Of a stretch of DNA of 64,000 nt, positions 1 to 9,389 are shown in pieces; position 1 is the stretch's first letter, and every line of letters starts with the position of its first letter. Origin of the DNA: Zygnema cylindricum (lineage: Eukaryota > Streptophyta > Zygnematophyceae > Zygnematales > Zygnemataceae). Location: contig JBBHKE010003048.1 of NCBI GenBank assembly GCA_037447655.1, positions 144,753 through 208,752 on the forward strand, given 5' to 3'. A model generated the notes under the pieces. It ran no database searches, was not told the origin of the DNA, and saw nothing but the letters and a program-made list of their open reading frames with translations. Both the position numbers and the translations under genes were made by a program.

Positions 1-461
1 ATCAACCCACCTACTAAGATCTACGTGTCCTTGATCGTGCCAACACAATCTATCATTGTACAGTCAATATTACTCAGAATCTAGATTAAGTGTTTGTACA
101 AATACTTGTCGGCTAAGTCACTTGTGATACTCTTATGAATCTCGTCCGTTGACTAGATTCATATCAATCGCAGCTGCGTTGTCCCGTACCGGATCACATT
201 TACATCACCCGCGACTGCGGTGTCCTGCACTGAATCATATCCAAGATAGTAGCAGCTGCGTTGTCCGTACGGATCTTATCCAAAGTAACCGCACCTGCGT
301 TTGTCCTGTCTGTGTCGCAGCGTCGCTGCTCCGCTGCTCTGCTGCGCACCTCTGCTGTATAGCAGCTGCGTTGCTCTTCCGTATAGCAGTTGCGCTGCTG
401 TCTGTATAGTTACTGCGCTGCTGCGCTGCTCTGAGACTGAAAGCATTCCAAAAAGATAACA
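1..461 (-). repeat. CopiaA-1 3' LTR (partial)
   Basis: Direct repeat of about 5249-5724. It ends on the plus strand with ...GATAACA at 461, the complement of the element's TGTTAT start. About 370 bases of the LTR lie left of the window. Its U3 part (about 165-435) is packed with GCAGCTGCG/CTGCG words. Confidence 0.92.
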
Positions 462-474
462 CACCCCTAAAGCT
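462..474 (-). other. CopiaA-1 polypurine tract
   Basis: On the minus strand GCTTTAGGGGTG directly abuts the TG start of the 3' LTR, which is where plus-strand DNA synthesis of an LTR retrotransposon is primed. Confidence 0.7.
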
Positions 475-547
475 TTAGAATCAGTATACCAGCGCAGCTG
501 CGGTGATAAACTAGCGCAGTATCGCAGCATAGCAGTATAGCAATTAG

Positions 548-1243
548 CTATTCACTTAATCCCACTGCTTCCCTACAATACTTCAGCTTAGGAGCAGGAA
601 GAGCTTTAGTGAGCATATCAGCAATCATTTTTGCATCTGGTAAGTAACATAATTTAATCACTCTAGAGAACACTTTTTCTCTTACAAAGTGCAATCGTAC
701 ATCCATTTGCTTGCTTTTGAAGTGATGACTCGGGTTAGAAGAAATGGCAATGGCAGCCTGGTTATCACACCAGATCACCTGCGGACCAACTTGCATGTAC
801 CCTAGTTCTTGTAACATGGATTTTACCCATAAGAGTTCTTTGAGGGCCGAGCTTGCTGCCATATATTCCGACTCCATTGTCGACTGTGCTGTCACCTTTT
901 GAAGTTTGCTGCTCCAGCAGCAAGTACCGTTCTCAACTTGTAGAACGAATCCCGTGGTAGATTTCCAGCTTGGCATGTTGCCATAGCTTGCATCACTCCA
1001 TGTTTGCAGCTTGACTTCTCCTCCGCCTAGAGTGAGTTTGAGATCTTTAGTTCCTGCCAAATATCTTAGGACTCTCTTTGCTGCATCCATATCATATTTT
1101 CTCGGATTTTCTAGACTCCTACTCAGTACCCTGACTACTGCAGCAATGTCAGGACGGGTACAGTTCACGAAGTATATTAAGCTTCCCACTATCTGTCTAT
1201 AAGGTATTATTGCCATAGGATCATTCTCCCCTGATTCACTATC
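548..1243 (-). pseudogene. CopiaA-1 RNase H and end of RT connection
   Basis: Open from about 1216 to the stop at 548. It holds the copia connection region (IPYRQIVGSLIYF, RPDIAA) and the RNase H domain. The catalytic acidic residues are all visible: the D of WSDASYG, the E of ESEYMA, the D of CDNQAA and the D of IADMLTK. RNase H would degrade the RNA template during reverse transcription in the virus-like particle. It was part of the polyprotein but is now out of frame with RT, because of the 50-base duplication at 1189-1288. The C-terminus (LSE) is natural, close to the polypurine tract. Confidence 0.9.
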
Positions 1244-1288
1244 TGTCTATAAGGTATTATTGCCATAGGATCATTCTCCCCTGATTCT
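1189..1288. repeat. 50-bp tandem duplication breaking CopiaA-1 pol
   Basis: Positions 1189-1238 and 1239-1288 are two head-to-tail copies of the same 50 bases, starting CTATCTGTCTATAAGG, with one difference at the end. Fifty is not a multiple of three, so the duplication shifts the frame between RT and RNase H. Confidence 0.95.
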
Positions 1289-2190
1289 AAATACTCGCTA
1301 ACAATGACACCTGGTTCTGTCTCTTCTCCCTCTAACTTCTGCCGAAACTCCATTCGAGTTAAACATCCTTTTGCCCCCCGCATTCCGTACTCATCTAACA
1401 TGTTTCCAATAGTCTCTTTTTGAGTCAATTTTATTATTTTCTTATTTCTGTCCCTCTCTATCTGGATACCCAAAATATATTTTGCCTCACCGAGGTCTTT
1501 CATCTCGAACCGTGAGTTTAGAGCAGTTTTGATTTTGTTAATTTCAGCCATTGATTTGCTAATTAATAGCAAATCATCTACATATACCGCTATATACACT
1601 TTCCCATTTTCACCCTTTAGAACGTAGACAGAGTGATCAGAACTTATCCTTTGAAATCCTAGACTAGTCAGGAATTCATCAAGCTTTATATTCCACTGTC
1701 TCGGGGCCTGTTTTAGGCCGTACAAAGATTTTAGCAACTTGCATACTAAGTGCTCTTTTCCTGGTTCCACATACTTTTCAGGCTGCTGCATGTAAATGGT
1801 CTCTTCTAGTTCTCCATGCAAAAAGGCCGTTTTTACATCCATTTGATGAATTTCCATATCTTCTATAGCAGCTAGGGACAGCAAAATCCTAACTGTTGGA
1901 AATCTTACAACCGGAGAAAATGTTTTTTCAAAATCGATTCCTTCCTCTTGATTGTACCCCTTTGCCACAAGTCTGGCCTTATAGCGTTCAATGGTGTTAT
2001 CGGGATTTAACTTCACCTTGAATACCCATTTGCTGCCGATCGCTTTTCGGTCTGGAGGAAGGTCCACGAGCTCCCATGTTTGAGCCTCCATGATCGAATT
2101 CATTTCGTCGTTTGCCGCCTCAATCCAGTGATTTCGCTCTGGTGTTGAGAAGGCCTCTTGGATGGTCAAGGGCTCCTCGAGACTGCCGAG
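1239..2190 (-). pseudogene. CopiaA-1 reverse transcriptase
   Basis: RNA-dependent DNA polymerase of a copia element. It begins near the LTIQEAF...W region before RT and contains the finger motif [12 protein letters not shown], the motif A region HQMDVKTAFLHG with its catalytic Asp, LYGLKQAPRQW, and the YVDDLLLISK box with the two catalytic aspartates. The RT core has no internal stop. It is separated from integrase by a frameshift near 2170-2190 and from RNase H by the 50-base duplication. The open frame extends upstream to 2523 through the 30-base repeats, but that part is out of frame with integrase and probably not native. Confidence 0.9.
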
Positions 2191-3713
2191 TAGGCAAAGT
2201 GAGAGCTTGCTTGCAGGCGACTGCTTGATCTTCTTCCCCCCGGAAATTCTGAGGCTGAGATCGTCGGATGCCGCGCATTGCGCTGATTGCGCTGATTGCG
2301 CTGGTTGCGATCCGTGTCTTGCTGGTTGCGCTGGTTGCGATCCGTGTCTTGCTGGTTGCGCTGGTTGCGATCCGTGTCTTGCTGATTGCGCTGGTTGCGA
2401 TCCATGTGTATTGACTGATCTTGGTCCGTCTGGACCCGAAGTTGGTGAGGAAGTTGGAGAGAGTCTGTTTCTGGAGTCATTACCAGAGTTTGTAGAATCT
2501 GCGGGACAATTTTCTGCATGCAATCTAAAATGACATACTCTTGTACTTTTTGTTGCTTTTGCTGCTCTGTCATGTGAAATAAATCTATGGAGTCTAGTTC
2601 ATCCTTAACAATGATGTTTCTAGCTACAACTATTTTCTGTCTTTCAAACACAAAGACTCTATAACCTTTCGAGTGATCATCATATCCTAACAGAATACCC
2701 GGTAATCCCTTCGGTTCCATTTTCCATCTATCTGTAGACGTATCCAATATAAAGCATTGACTACCAAAGACCTTGAAATGGCTAACATCTGGTTTGCTAC
2801 CTGTCCAGATTTCGTAAGGAGTTGTTTCTACCGATCTTGATCCTATCCTATTTTTAATATAAACTGCACAATTTAGAGCCTCAGCCCAGAATTTCGGATC
2901 CACATTTTTATCTGCGAGCATAGATCTAGAGCTTTCTGTGAGAGTTCTATTCAGTCTTTCCGACACCCCATTTTGTTCCGGTGAATATGGAACAGTCAAT
3001 AGATGACTAATGCCTTCCTCGAGTAAAAAGGTTTCAAACTCTTTTGATGTATATTCACCACCATTGTCTGATCGGAGCTGCAAAATAAATGAATTATGAA
3101 GTTTTTCAGCCCATGCTTTATAGTGTTTGAAGTGACCAAACACTTCACTCTTCTCCTTCATGAAGTAAACTTTTGTAAACCTGGGGAAATCATCTGTGAA
3201 GGTGACCATATATTTCATCCCTTTGGCAGAAGGAATCTTCGCCGGACCAAAGACATCCGAATGAATTTGTTGTAAAAGTTTCGTCGACCGATGCTCAGAC
3301 TCCTTAGGAAATGGCAATTTGTGGATTTTGCCTAAAGCGCAACCATCGCAAGTCTTGACCGGCCCATCTGTGATTGATACACCCTCTATCTTTCCAGCAA
3401 CAACCATTTTCTTCAAACTATCATAGTTGACATGGCCTAATCTTTTATGCCACAACTCATCTGAGTGCAAAACACCGGAGTACAAAACATCATTTTCTTT
3501 TGTATTAGCCATATCCATGCGATACATCTTGCTACTATCTTTGGTACCTGTAACTACAACCTTGCCGTTTTTGCTAACAACCTGCCGACCGTTTTTCAAA
3601 CTAACTTCAAAGCCTTTACTCTCAACCAACGACGTAGAAAACATATTTTTCTTAAAGTCACACAAATAAGACATTGTGAAGAGTCCTTTCAATTGCTTTT
3701 CTATCCACATCAA
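2166..3713 (-). CDS. CopiaA-1 integrase segment of pol
   Basis: A long open segment of 515 codons covering the end of the protease-integrase linker, integrase and the linker toward RT. Integrase inserts the cDNA into the genome. Visible are the zinc-binding HHCC module ([10 protein letters not shown], then CDGCALGK) and the catalytic triad (D in HSDVFGP, D in RSDNGGEY, E in EQNGVSER). The copia GKGY-like downstream region (LPGILLGYDDHSKGYRVF) follows. After the 30-base repeats the native frame reads ISASEFPGGRR and then stops at 2166, where the frame shifts to RT. The listed start is only the first Met of the open stretch; the real protein was a longer polyprotein. Confidence 0.9.
   Translation of the reverse strand: MMWIEKQLKGLFTMSYLCDFKKNMFSTSLVESKGFEVSLKNGRQVVSKNGKVVVTGTKDSSKMYRMDMANTKENDVLYSGVLHSDELWHKRLGHVNYDSLKKMVVAGKIEGVSITDGPVKTCDGCALGKIHKLPFPKESEHRSTKLLQQIHSDVFGPAKIPSAKGMKYMVTFTDDFPRFTKVYFMKEKSEVFGHFKHYKAWAEKLHNSFILQLRSDNGGEYTSKEFETFLLEEGISHLLTVPYSPEQNGVSERLNRTLTESSRSMLADKNVDPKFWAEALNCAVYIKNRIGSRSVETTPYEIWTGSKPDVSHFKVFGSQCFILDTSTDRWKMEPKGLPGILLGYDDHSKGYRVFVFERQKIVVARNIIVKDELDSIDLFHMTEQQKQQKVQEYVILDCMQKIVPQILQTLVMTPETDSLQLPHQLRVQTDQDQSIHMDRNQRNQQDTDRNQRNQQDTDRNQRNQQDTDRNQRNQRNQRNARHPTISASEFPGGRRSSSRLQASSHFAYSAVSRSP
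2285..2410. repeat. 30-bp minisatellite in the integrase-RT linker of CopiaA-1
   Basis: About four head-to-tail copies of a 30-base unit, GCTGGTTGCGATCCGTGTCT followed by TGCTGGTTGC, preceded by shorter GATTGCGCT copies. The unit is 10 codons long. Both minus-strand frames that overlap here stay open: one reads repeated NQRNQQDTDR, the other repeated GSQPAQPARH. Confidence 0.9.
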
Positions 3714-3918
3714 CTAGCAAGGACACATCACCCATTGCACGAGTTTGGACACTCATTCCACAAGCATAATAAATATTTTTCTCCGGCGTGGCTTTCAGAT
3801 TTTGGAAGATGGCCTTGTTCCAACACATATGCGCTGACGCTCTTGTATCCATAATCCATCCAGGGTCCTTTGCGCCTTCCATTGCTGCCGCCATAGCGAA
3901 TAGATCCGTGTCGTCTTC
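3658..3918 (-). pseudogene. CopiaA-1 protease segment (mutated active site)
   Basis: Aspartic protease that would cut the Gag-Pol polyprotein. The segment GWIMDTRASAHMC corresponds to the family's DSGAS...HMC active-site region. The Asp is kept but SG has become TR, so the enzyme is very probably dead. A frame change separates it from integrase near 3700 and from gag near 3918. Confidence 0.8.
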
Positions 3919-4294
3919 CTAGGAAAATGTCACAGGTTCGTCTTCGAGTGATGAAGAAGCTGAAAACAGTGCATTTCCACGAGGTGTAGGCCTGGTGAAG
4001 CTTTTGTAAAACTGACTTTGTTGCCATCCCGGCCTGTATAAACCGGAATCGTTAGCTTGTTTAAGTTTAGGACAGAATTTGTATCCATGACCTCTCTCAC
4101 TACAATAAAAACATGCATTGTTTGATTTTCTATTTCCCCCCAGATTAAACTGTCTGAATTGGGTAAACTGATTACTTTGCTGATTAAATTGACCTTTCTT
4201 TCCAAATTCTGAATTTAAAGCCTGTACTTGCTCAACATTGAGGATGTTAGATGTAGCTTCCTCCTCTAATAAAATATTGATCGCTAATTGTAAA

Positions 4295-4464
4295 GTCCAG
4301 CTAGCTTTATCTTTCTGTTTGAGCATGTCAGATGCTCCTTTCATACTACGAGGGAGACCCCGCATGAGCAATGCTCCCTGTCCAGCTAGCTTTATCTTTC
4401 TGTTTGAGCATGTCAGATGCTCCTTTCATACTACGAGGGAGACCCCGCATGAGCAATGCTGCCT
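4295..4464. repeat. 85-bp tandem duplication breaking CopiaA-1 gag
   Basis: The segment starting GTCCAGCTAGCTTTATC at 4295 repeats from 4380 with one or two differences. The offset of 85 bases is not a multiple of three, so gag is frameshifted. It is a second local tandem duplication in the same element. Confidence 0.92.
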
Positions 4465-4862
4465 GTTGAAACTGAGAAAATACCCCACCGGCACAAGCAT
4501 GTGCATCTACAAGAATACGAAATTTGTTAGAATATTCAGCCATTGTATCGCCAGTGTACTTATAGTCCCAAATTTTTCCAGCCAATAAAAGTTCTTCCTG
4601 AACATTAGCCTTTTCATAATCACTTTTAATGGATTTCCAGATATCAATTGCTTTTTTCATTTTAATCCGAGACATAGCTAAGTCCTCAGATATACAAAAT
4701 TTCAAAATAGAACGAGCCTGCGTATTTTTCTTAGACCATGACGGATCAGATTCATCCAAAGAAACATCCAATATATCCAAAAGATTGACATTTTCAAAAT
4801 GTGTCTCCACCATATCCGCCCAGTAAACATACTTATCCCCGGAAAAGATAGGAATTCTTGAT

Positions 4863-4877
4863 GACAGGCCCATAACG
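4863..4877 (-). other. CopiaA-1 primer-binding site (half initiator tRNA-Met)
   Basis: On the minus strand CGTTATGGGCCTGTC follows the LTR end. It matches the complement of the initiator tRNA-Met anticodon arm (GGTTATGGGCCCACC) at 12 of 15 positions rather than the tRNA 3' end. It lies in the gag frame and encodes V-M-G-L-S. Confidence 0.8.
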
Positions 4878-5724
4878 TGTTGTTCTACAACCACCGGTGC
4901 AGGAGGAGGAGCAGCAGTAGTAGTAGTAGTAGACATGATACACTCTCAGAAGCTATCAAGAATCCTACCAAACAGCTGTTCTTAAGTGCTCACCAATTCT
5001 TATACAAGCATCCAAATCTCACAAAACTCTATCAGAATATAGATTAGCATAAACACTGACAACTCCCAAAGTTTCAGCACAATTGACCCAACAACACTCA
5101 AGATATAATACTCAGAAGTTTCCCAAAAACTGTTTGCAGTTTTACTACTTGGAAGTCTGGATACATAAAAATGCTCTAAGTCCTAAGTCTTATACTTTCG
5201 GTGTTCTACCGCCGATAATAGTGTACCTGAGAGGTACGTCCAAAATCAACCCACCTACTGAGATCTACGTGTCCTTGATCGTGCCAACCCAATCTATCAT
5301 TGTACAGTCAATATTACTCAGAATCTAGATTAAGTGTTTGTACAAATACTTGTCGGCTAAGTCACTTGTGATACTCTTATGAATCTCGTTTGTTGACTAG
5401 ATTCATATCAATCGCAGCTGCGTTGTCCCGTACCGGATCACATTTACATCACCCGCGGCTGCGGTGTCCTGCACCGAATCATATCCAAGATAGTAGCAGT
5501 TGCGTTGTCCGTACGGATCTTATCCAAAGTAACCGCAGCTGCGTTTGTCCTGTCTGTGTCGCAGCTTCGCTGCCGCGCTGCTCTGCTGCTGCGCTGCTGC
5601 GCTGCTGCGCAGCTCTGCTGTATAGCAGCTGCGCTGCTCTTCCGTATAGGAGCTGCGCTGCTGTCTATATAGTTGCTGCGCTGCTGCGCTGCTCTGAGAC
5701 TGAAAGCTTTCCAAAAAGACAACA
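4878..5724 (-). repeat. CopiaA-1 5' LTR (847 bp) with promoter and gag start
   Basis: Plus-strand ends are TGTTGT (4878) and ACAACA (5724). On the minus strand it holds CTG/CAG-rich repeats (about 5415-5700), a TATA-like AGTATAAG next to the shared word AGGACTTAG (5176-5184), a leader of roughly 240 bases, and the gag ATG 59 nt before the LTR end. Confidence 0.9.
5176..5196 (-). promoter_or_regulatory. CopiaA-1 core promoter (TATA-like + AGGACTTAG)
   Basis: On the minus strand AGTATAAGACTTAGGACTTAG combines a TATA-like box with the 9-mer shared by all five copia LTR families of the window. The position, a few hundred bases before the LTR end, fits the transcription start region (U3/R). Confidence 0.6.
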
Positions 5725-5859
5725 ATCATTACCATCGGTTTCCTCTGGGTCATACCTAGATAGAACCGAAGAAGATTTTTCAGAGGATATCTTTTCTCAT
5801 CCTCTTCCATTTCAATTTTCGTTTAGTTCAAATTTGGAACAACCAGTGCATCCTCTTTT

Positions 5860-6420
5860 TGACGACATGGCTTTCTCAGAGGGATCCATGGGTAGGATGC
5901 AATTCTATTTTTCCGGATTAAAGGATATCATGTCCTTATCTCATTTCCGCATGCTTTATGACATAGAAATGAAGGACTTAGCCTTCCGATATCAAGACTG
6001 GTTTCGACCTTAGGGTCGCTTTCTCTCTCCTTGCCCAACCTTCGCGGTTAGACTCTCGCTTTATACACACATAAGTATGAGAGTATTTGTCAAATGACGG
6101 AGCACTCTCCACCTTTTGGAGGTTACCTAGCCATCCCCGACCAGGTAGAAATTCCCTACCAAGCGGCTGTTCCGGCAGTATTGGACGTTAATGGGGATGA
6201 GCTATATCCAGCCATCCCCGAGATTCCTCAACAATATGATATGGCTGCCCGTGCGACGGTTCCAGCTAGACCGGGAGGATTAATTATTTTACGTGACCTG
6301 CTATCAGTCATGTTCGATCTTCTCGAGGAAGAATATAATGGATGCAAAATCCAGATCAGGTTAAGGAGTTGATGAACTTCAAACGTATGCGTGGTGAGAC
6401 TGCCCCTGCTTTATGAGCTC
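5860..6420 (+). pseudogene. Gag N-terminal region of the gypsy-like element
   Basis: Broken coding DNA in more than one frame. The readable stretch is 6094-6372 (MTEHSPPFGGYLAIPDQ..., with an IPEIPQQYD segment and VPARPGG). A frame change near 6340-6370 leads into the capsid part. I cannot assign subdomains here beyond proximity to the capsid and zinc knuckles that follow. Confidence 0.45.
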
Positions 6421-6422
6421 CA

Positions 6423-7013
6423 ATGGAGACCCTTCGGGAAGCATTATCAGACCTTATGTCCGATGGAGAGGCTGTCCAAAAATTCGTGGGACAATTTTCT
6501 CCTCAATCAAAAATATTCATTCAGACTCATCTTAGTCAAACATACAGGCTGAAATTTACCTTTGAGAAAGCGGCTGAATATGTGGTTAGGTATCAGATGC
6601 AATCGTCGTGGTGGAATGCTCATGATAATCTCGTATCTCAAGGAAACCAATTTGACCAATCACCACCACCTCCGAGGAACCCGTGGCCTTCTAATAGGCC
6701 TCCAAAGACGTCGGCCATGGGAAACCCGCCATTTAATTCCGGAGGCCGATTGTGTTTCCGATGTGGAAACACGGGGCATGATGCTCGCATGTGCCCAGAT
6801 AATTTGGCCATATGCACCCTTTGCCTATAGAAAGGACATTTTGTCCACCGTTGTCATATTAAAGACCCTAATTTTTCGTATCCGAATTAGATTCAGGACG
6901 GTGGAATTCGTGCCCATGCTGCCAAGCTTGTCACTTCTCCTACAAAGACAGACAAAGAGGCGACTCCGCCTAAGATCTCTCGACAAGAGAGGGAAAAGGC
7001 CGAGTAACAAGTC
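6423..7013 (+). pseudogene. Gag capsid and double zinc-knuckle region
   Basis: The segment METLREALSDLMSDGE...YRLKF has the helical, charged look of a gypsy-type capsid C-terminus. Two CX2CX4HX4C knuckles follow: CFRCGNTGHDARMC at 6753-6794 and, through an in-frame stop, a second at 6813-6854 (C..C....H....C). RNA-binding nucleocapsid is the expected role. The stop inside the second knuckle and later frame changes mark a dead copy. Confidence 0.75.
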
Positions 7014-7763
7014 ATGATAGTAAAGGAACAATTTGCTGCCTTCATGGCCGAAATGAAACCCCAGTTCATAGAATTGGCAAGGACAATCGTGCACATGCCA
7101 TCATTGGCCGGCCAAATCCTCCGGGAATCTACTGTCCAACAACGGGCAGCTACTTTTGATAAAGGCTCGCCTGATCACAATCAAGATGGTAAATTACAAA
7201 ATTCCCGTCTTCCACTTTCTTTCGAAAAAGAATGTCTCTCACCTCTACTAGGCACAACTTCCTCCATTGTGGCAAAAGCTCTCACCATTCTGGATAGTAC
7301 CATACATGATGCACATCGAGTCAAGGAATGGCTAAGCATAATTTCTACCATGATTGATGAAGCTCACAGGGCCTCTCCCTATCCTACTGAGGTTCCCAAA
7401 ACCTCTCCCCTTGTTGATGAGTTTGTTGCAGCCGTCGCTTTGATGGCGTTGCAGCTGAACCGTAGTCTTTCAGTTATTCAGCCTGTTACCGCGGATGAGC
7501 GCCGTGACCTTGATCCTCACGCCAGTTTCCTGGACAATTCTCAAAATTCCTTCTCCGTTAATGGTGTTGCTTCTTCTGTCCCTCTCATGGACACCGTTAT
7601 CAAACCCGTGATCCTCGGATCCGGATTTGTGCTCAAGCTTGGTCTGACCGCAGACAAGCTTCAAGCCACAACAACTCGGCTTCTCCTTTTAGCTGGTACC
7701 ACGGAGTCGATGTTTGGAATCACAAAGGACCCGCTCACCTTTCGATTCCAAAACGGAACCTAG
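7014..7763 (+). pseudogene. Gag-protease linker and protease N-terminal part
   Basis: Open for 249 codons. The first two thirds are a linker with little recognisable content. The end (VPLMDTVIKPVILGSG...LGLT) resembles the active-site region of retroelement aspartic proteases, where DTGAxPVMLG is usual. Here the triad reads D-T-V, so the catalytic glycine is lost. A stop at 7761 ends the frame, and the protease fold seems to continue in another frame. Confidence 0.55.
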
Positions 7764-7915
7764 GTGAGTCCGTGGAAGTTTATGTCCGAGTATTAGTCAC
7801 CAAATGCAACAACTACGAATGCTTGGTGGGATAGGATGTTATCTTCCCAATCGGTAGGGGAGTCGATATGCATGATCATACCTTCTTCTTCTGTCCCTCT
7901 AATTTTCGAGGACGC
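7764..7915 (+). pseudogene. Protease C-terminal part (frame-shifted)
   Basis: A reading frame around 7764-7915 gives VEVYVRVLVTKCNNYECLVG, then a stop, then DVIFPIGRGVDMH. This looks like the second half of a retroelement protease (a hydrophobic strand, then LxGxDVLFPLG). It is separated from the active-site half by a frame change. Called by motif resemblance only. Confidence 0.45.
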
Positions 7916-8354
7916 AAAATCTGCCTCCCTTTTGTCTCTGCCCGCAAACCATTGCCCACTATGGCACATTTGGCTTCCGCTCTCCCTGCATTTTCTAGTA
8001 TCTACCTTAGGGAAGACAATTGCGACACCTCATAAAAGATCCTTTTAGACACCCCTTCATTGTCGGAAATGAAGAGAGAGCCCGATCCTCTCCTCGACTC
8101 ACGTGATCTCCTGGATACTTTCGACACGAATGTCCCTTCACACATTCTCCGTGTGGTTGACATTGATACTAACGAGATGTTGAGTTTGCTGAGTGTGTAT
8201 ATTTGTACAGGTGGTGATCAAGGGTTCCACATGGAGGGCCTTGCACTATTGTCTTTCGACCTGGCTGACCATTCTTTCTGCCATGGCTGTTCTAGGCTCT
8301 CAGTTGTGTTAGCCAGCTCCTCCACAGGCTAAAGAGCTAGGGGGGGGAATTATT

Positions 8355-9184
8355 TGGCCCACTTCACTCTAGGGGAGTATTCTTCCCCTTCTCTCTTTGG
8401 GTCATTTTCACCTTTATTCCTTCTCATGGTTTATATATTTTTTGTCTTTTCATATTTATTTTCACTAGTATATATGTTGGTGAGCAGGACTTTGCTGGTT
8501 GTGATGCATGTTCGCTTGCTTGCCTCTCATGCACGACAAATGTCATGCCACATCGTGTCGGTTTGCTGCGCGCATGATATCATGCCCGCACGCGCGATAT
8601 TCGGCGTGCCTGCACAATATATGCCCGCACGCACGCGAGTACTTCGAATGCACGCGCGATATTTTGGATGCACGCGCGGTATTCTGCATGCATGCATGAT
8701 TTTATGCATTCACGCACGATTTTATGTATGCACACACGCTTTCATCTTGTTGTGTTTGCACGTGCGATTTCACATCATTTCATTTATTTTCACGTTTGGT
8801 TGTATAGTACTAATTTTGTGCAACACCTTTCATTTCGTGCGTAGGTACACGATTTTCGAAGTATGGTCACGAAATATCATTTGGGCGATACAGCACGTTT
8901 TCCGAAATGTTTCGAGCGATATGTTTCGTTTCGTGCGTATGCACTCGATTTTGGGCGTATTGACGCGAAGTATCGTTTGGCGCCGAATCCCAATTTCCGG
9001 GATTATCGGCGATGCCTCCATACCTTCTATTTATTTAAGTCGCGAATCCATGTAGGTTTGCGCATACATGTAGTTAGGGAGGGTTTTTACTCTCGGACAG
9101 TGGATTTTGTCATGCGTACGGCAGATGATGTTGACAGCCTATTGGCCAACATCTTAAGTAGTTTCAATCATGTAAAGTAGGCAA
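8355..9184 (+). repeat. Probable LTR of the gypsy-like element
   Basis: Follows a purine tract (8339-8349). Its first 200 bases (TGGCCCACTTCACTCTAGGG...) are repeated from 9189. It contains degenerate 20-base tandem repeats (8560-8772) and a TATA-like CTATTTATTTAAG near 9028. The right boundary is not certain. Confidence 0.5.
8560..8772. repeat. Degenerate 20-bp tandem repeats
   Basis: Five clear units, 8648-8667, 8668-8687, 8688-8707, 8708-8727 and 8728-8747, follow the pattern ATGCACGCGCGATATTTTGG. More degraded units lie to the left (GCCCGCACGCGCGATATTCGG) and one to the right (TTTGCACGTGCGATTTCAC). Many units carry GCACGCGCGAT. Confidence 0.85.
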
Positions 9185-9185
9185 T

Positions 9186-9389
9186 TATTGGGTCCACTTC
9201 ACTCTAGGGGAGTATTCTTCCCCCTCTCTCTTTGGGTCATTTTCACCTTTATTCCTTCTCATGGTGTTTATATTTTTTTGTCTTTTCATATTTATTTTCA
9301 CTGGTATATATGTTGGTGAGCATGACTTTGCAGGTTGTGATGCATGTTCGCTTACTTGCCTCTAATGCAAGACAAATGATTGTTTGATT
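9186..9389 (+). repeat. Second, truncated copy of the LTR start
   Basis: Near-copy of 8351-8548 (CACTTCACTCTAGGGGAGTA... through the GTGATGCATGTTCGCTT word). It ends abruptly where Helitron coding sequence begins at about 9390. Confidence 0.85.

Larger units (their letters stand above)
3919..4936 (-). pseudogene. CopiaA-1 gag
   Basis: Capsid/nucleocapsid protein. The start chosen is the ATG at 4936-4934, which opens the frame MSTTTTTAAPPPAPVVV. The LTR end at 4878 falls inside this frame, so about 20 codons are encoded by the LTR. The frame then runs through the primer site (VMGLSSRIPIF). The middle carries the copia gag core (KYTGDTMAEY, LLMRGLPRS). The nucleocapsid zinc knuckle CFYCSERGHGYKFC (CX2CX4HX4C) is at 4072-4113. 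An 85-base tandem duplication at 4295-4464 throws the two halves out of frame. Confidence 0.9.
1..5724 (-). mobile_element. CopiaA-1, Ty1/copia LTR retrotransposon (3' LTR cut by window edge)
   Basis: On the minus strand the order is 5' LTR (4878-5724), primer site, gag, protease, integrase, reverse transcriptase, RNase H, polypurine tract, 3' LTR (1-461). Integrase before RT defines Ty1/copia. The two LTR copies match closely where both are visible (1-461 against about 5249-5724). The LTR ends are TGTTGT and its complement ACAACA. The left target duplication lies outside the window; the right flank starts ATCAT at 5725. Coding is broken by a 50-base and an 85-base tandem duplication and by frameshifts, so the copy is inactive. 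Confidence 0.93.
5725..9389 (+). mobile_element. Decayed LTR retrotransposon (gypsy-like), gag-protease plus LTR repeats
   Basis: Host DNA to the right of CopiaA-1. It contains a broken gag with two zinc knuckles (6753-6854), a protease-like domain (about 7560-7915), a purine tract AGGGGGGGAAT at 8339-8349, then an LTR-like segment whose first 200 bases recur at about 9186-9389. No integrase or RT is visible, so the copy is deleted or non-autonomous. The superfamily is inferred from Gag and protease style only. Confidence 0.6.

Noticed and set aside
5390-5725. Open frame across the CopiaA LTR (Ser/Cys/Arg-rich peptides)
   Set aside because: It comes from CTGCG repeats in the LTR and occurs in both LTR copies and on both strands; no protein signature.
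8354-9055. 233-codon frame in the gypsy-like LTR
   Set aside because: Composition follows the 20-base repeats and AT-rich DNA, and competing frames are similar; not a gene.
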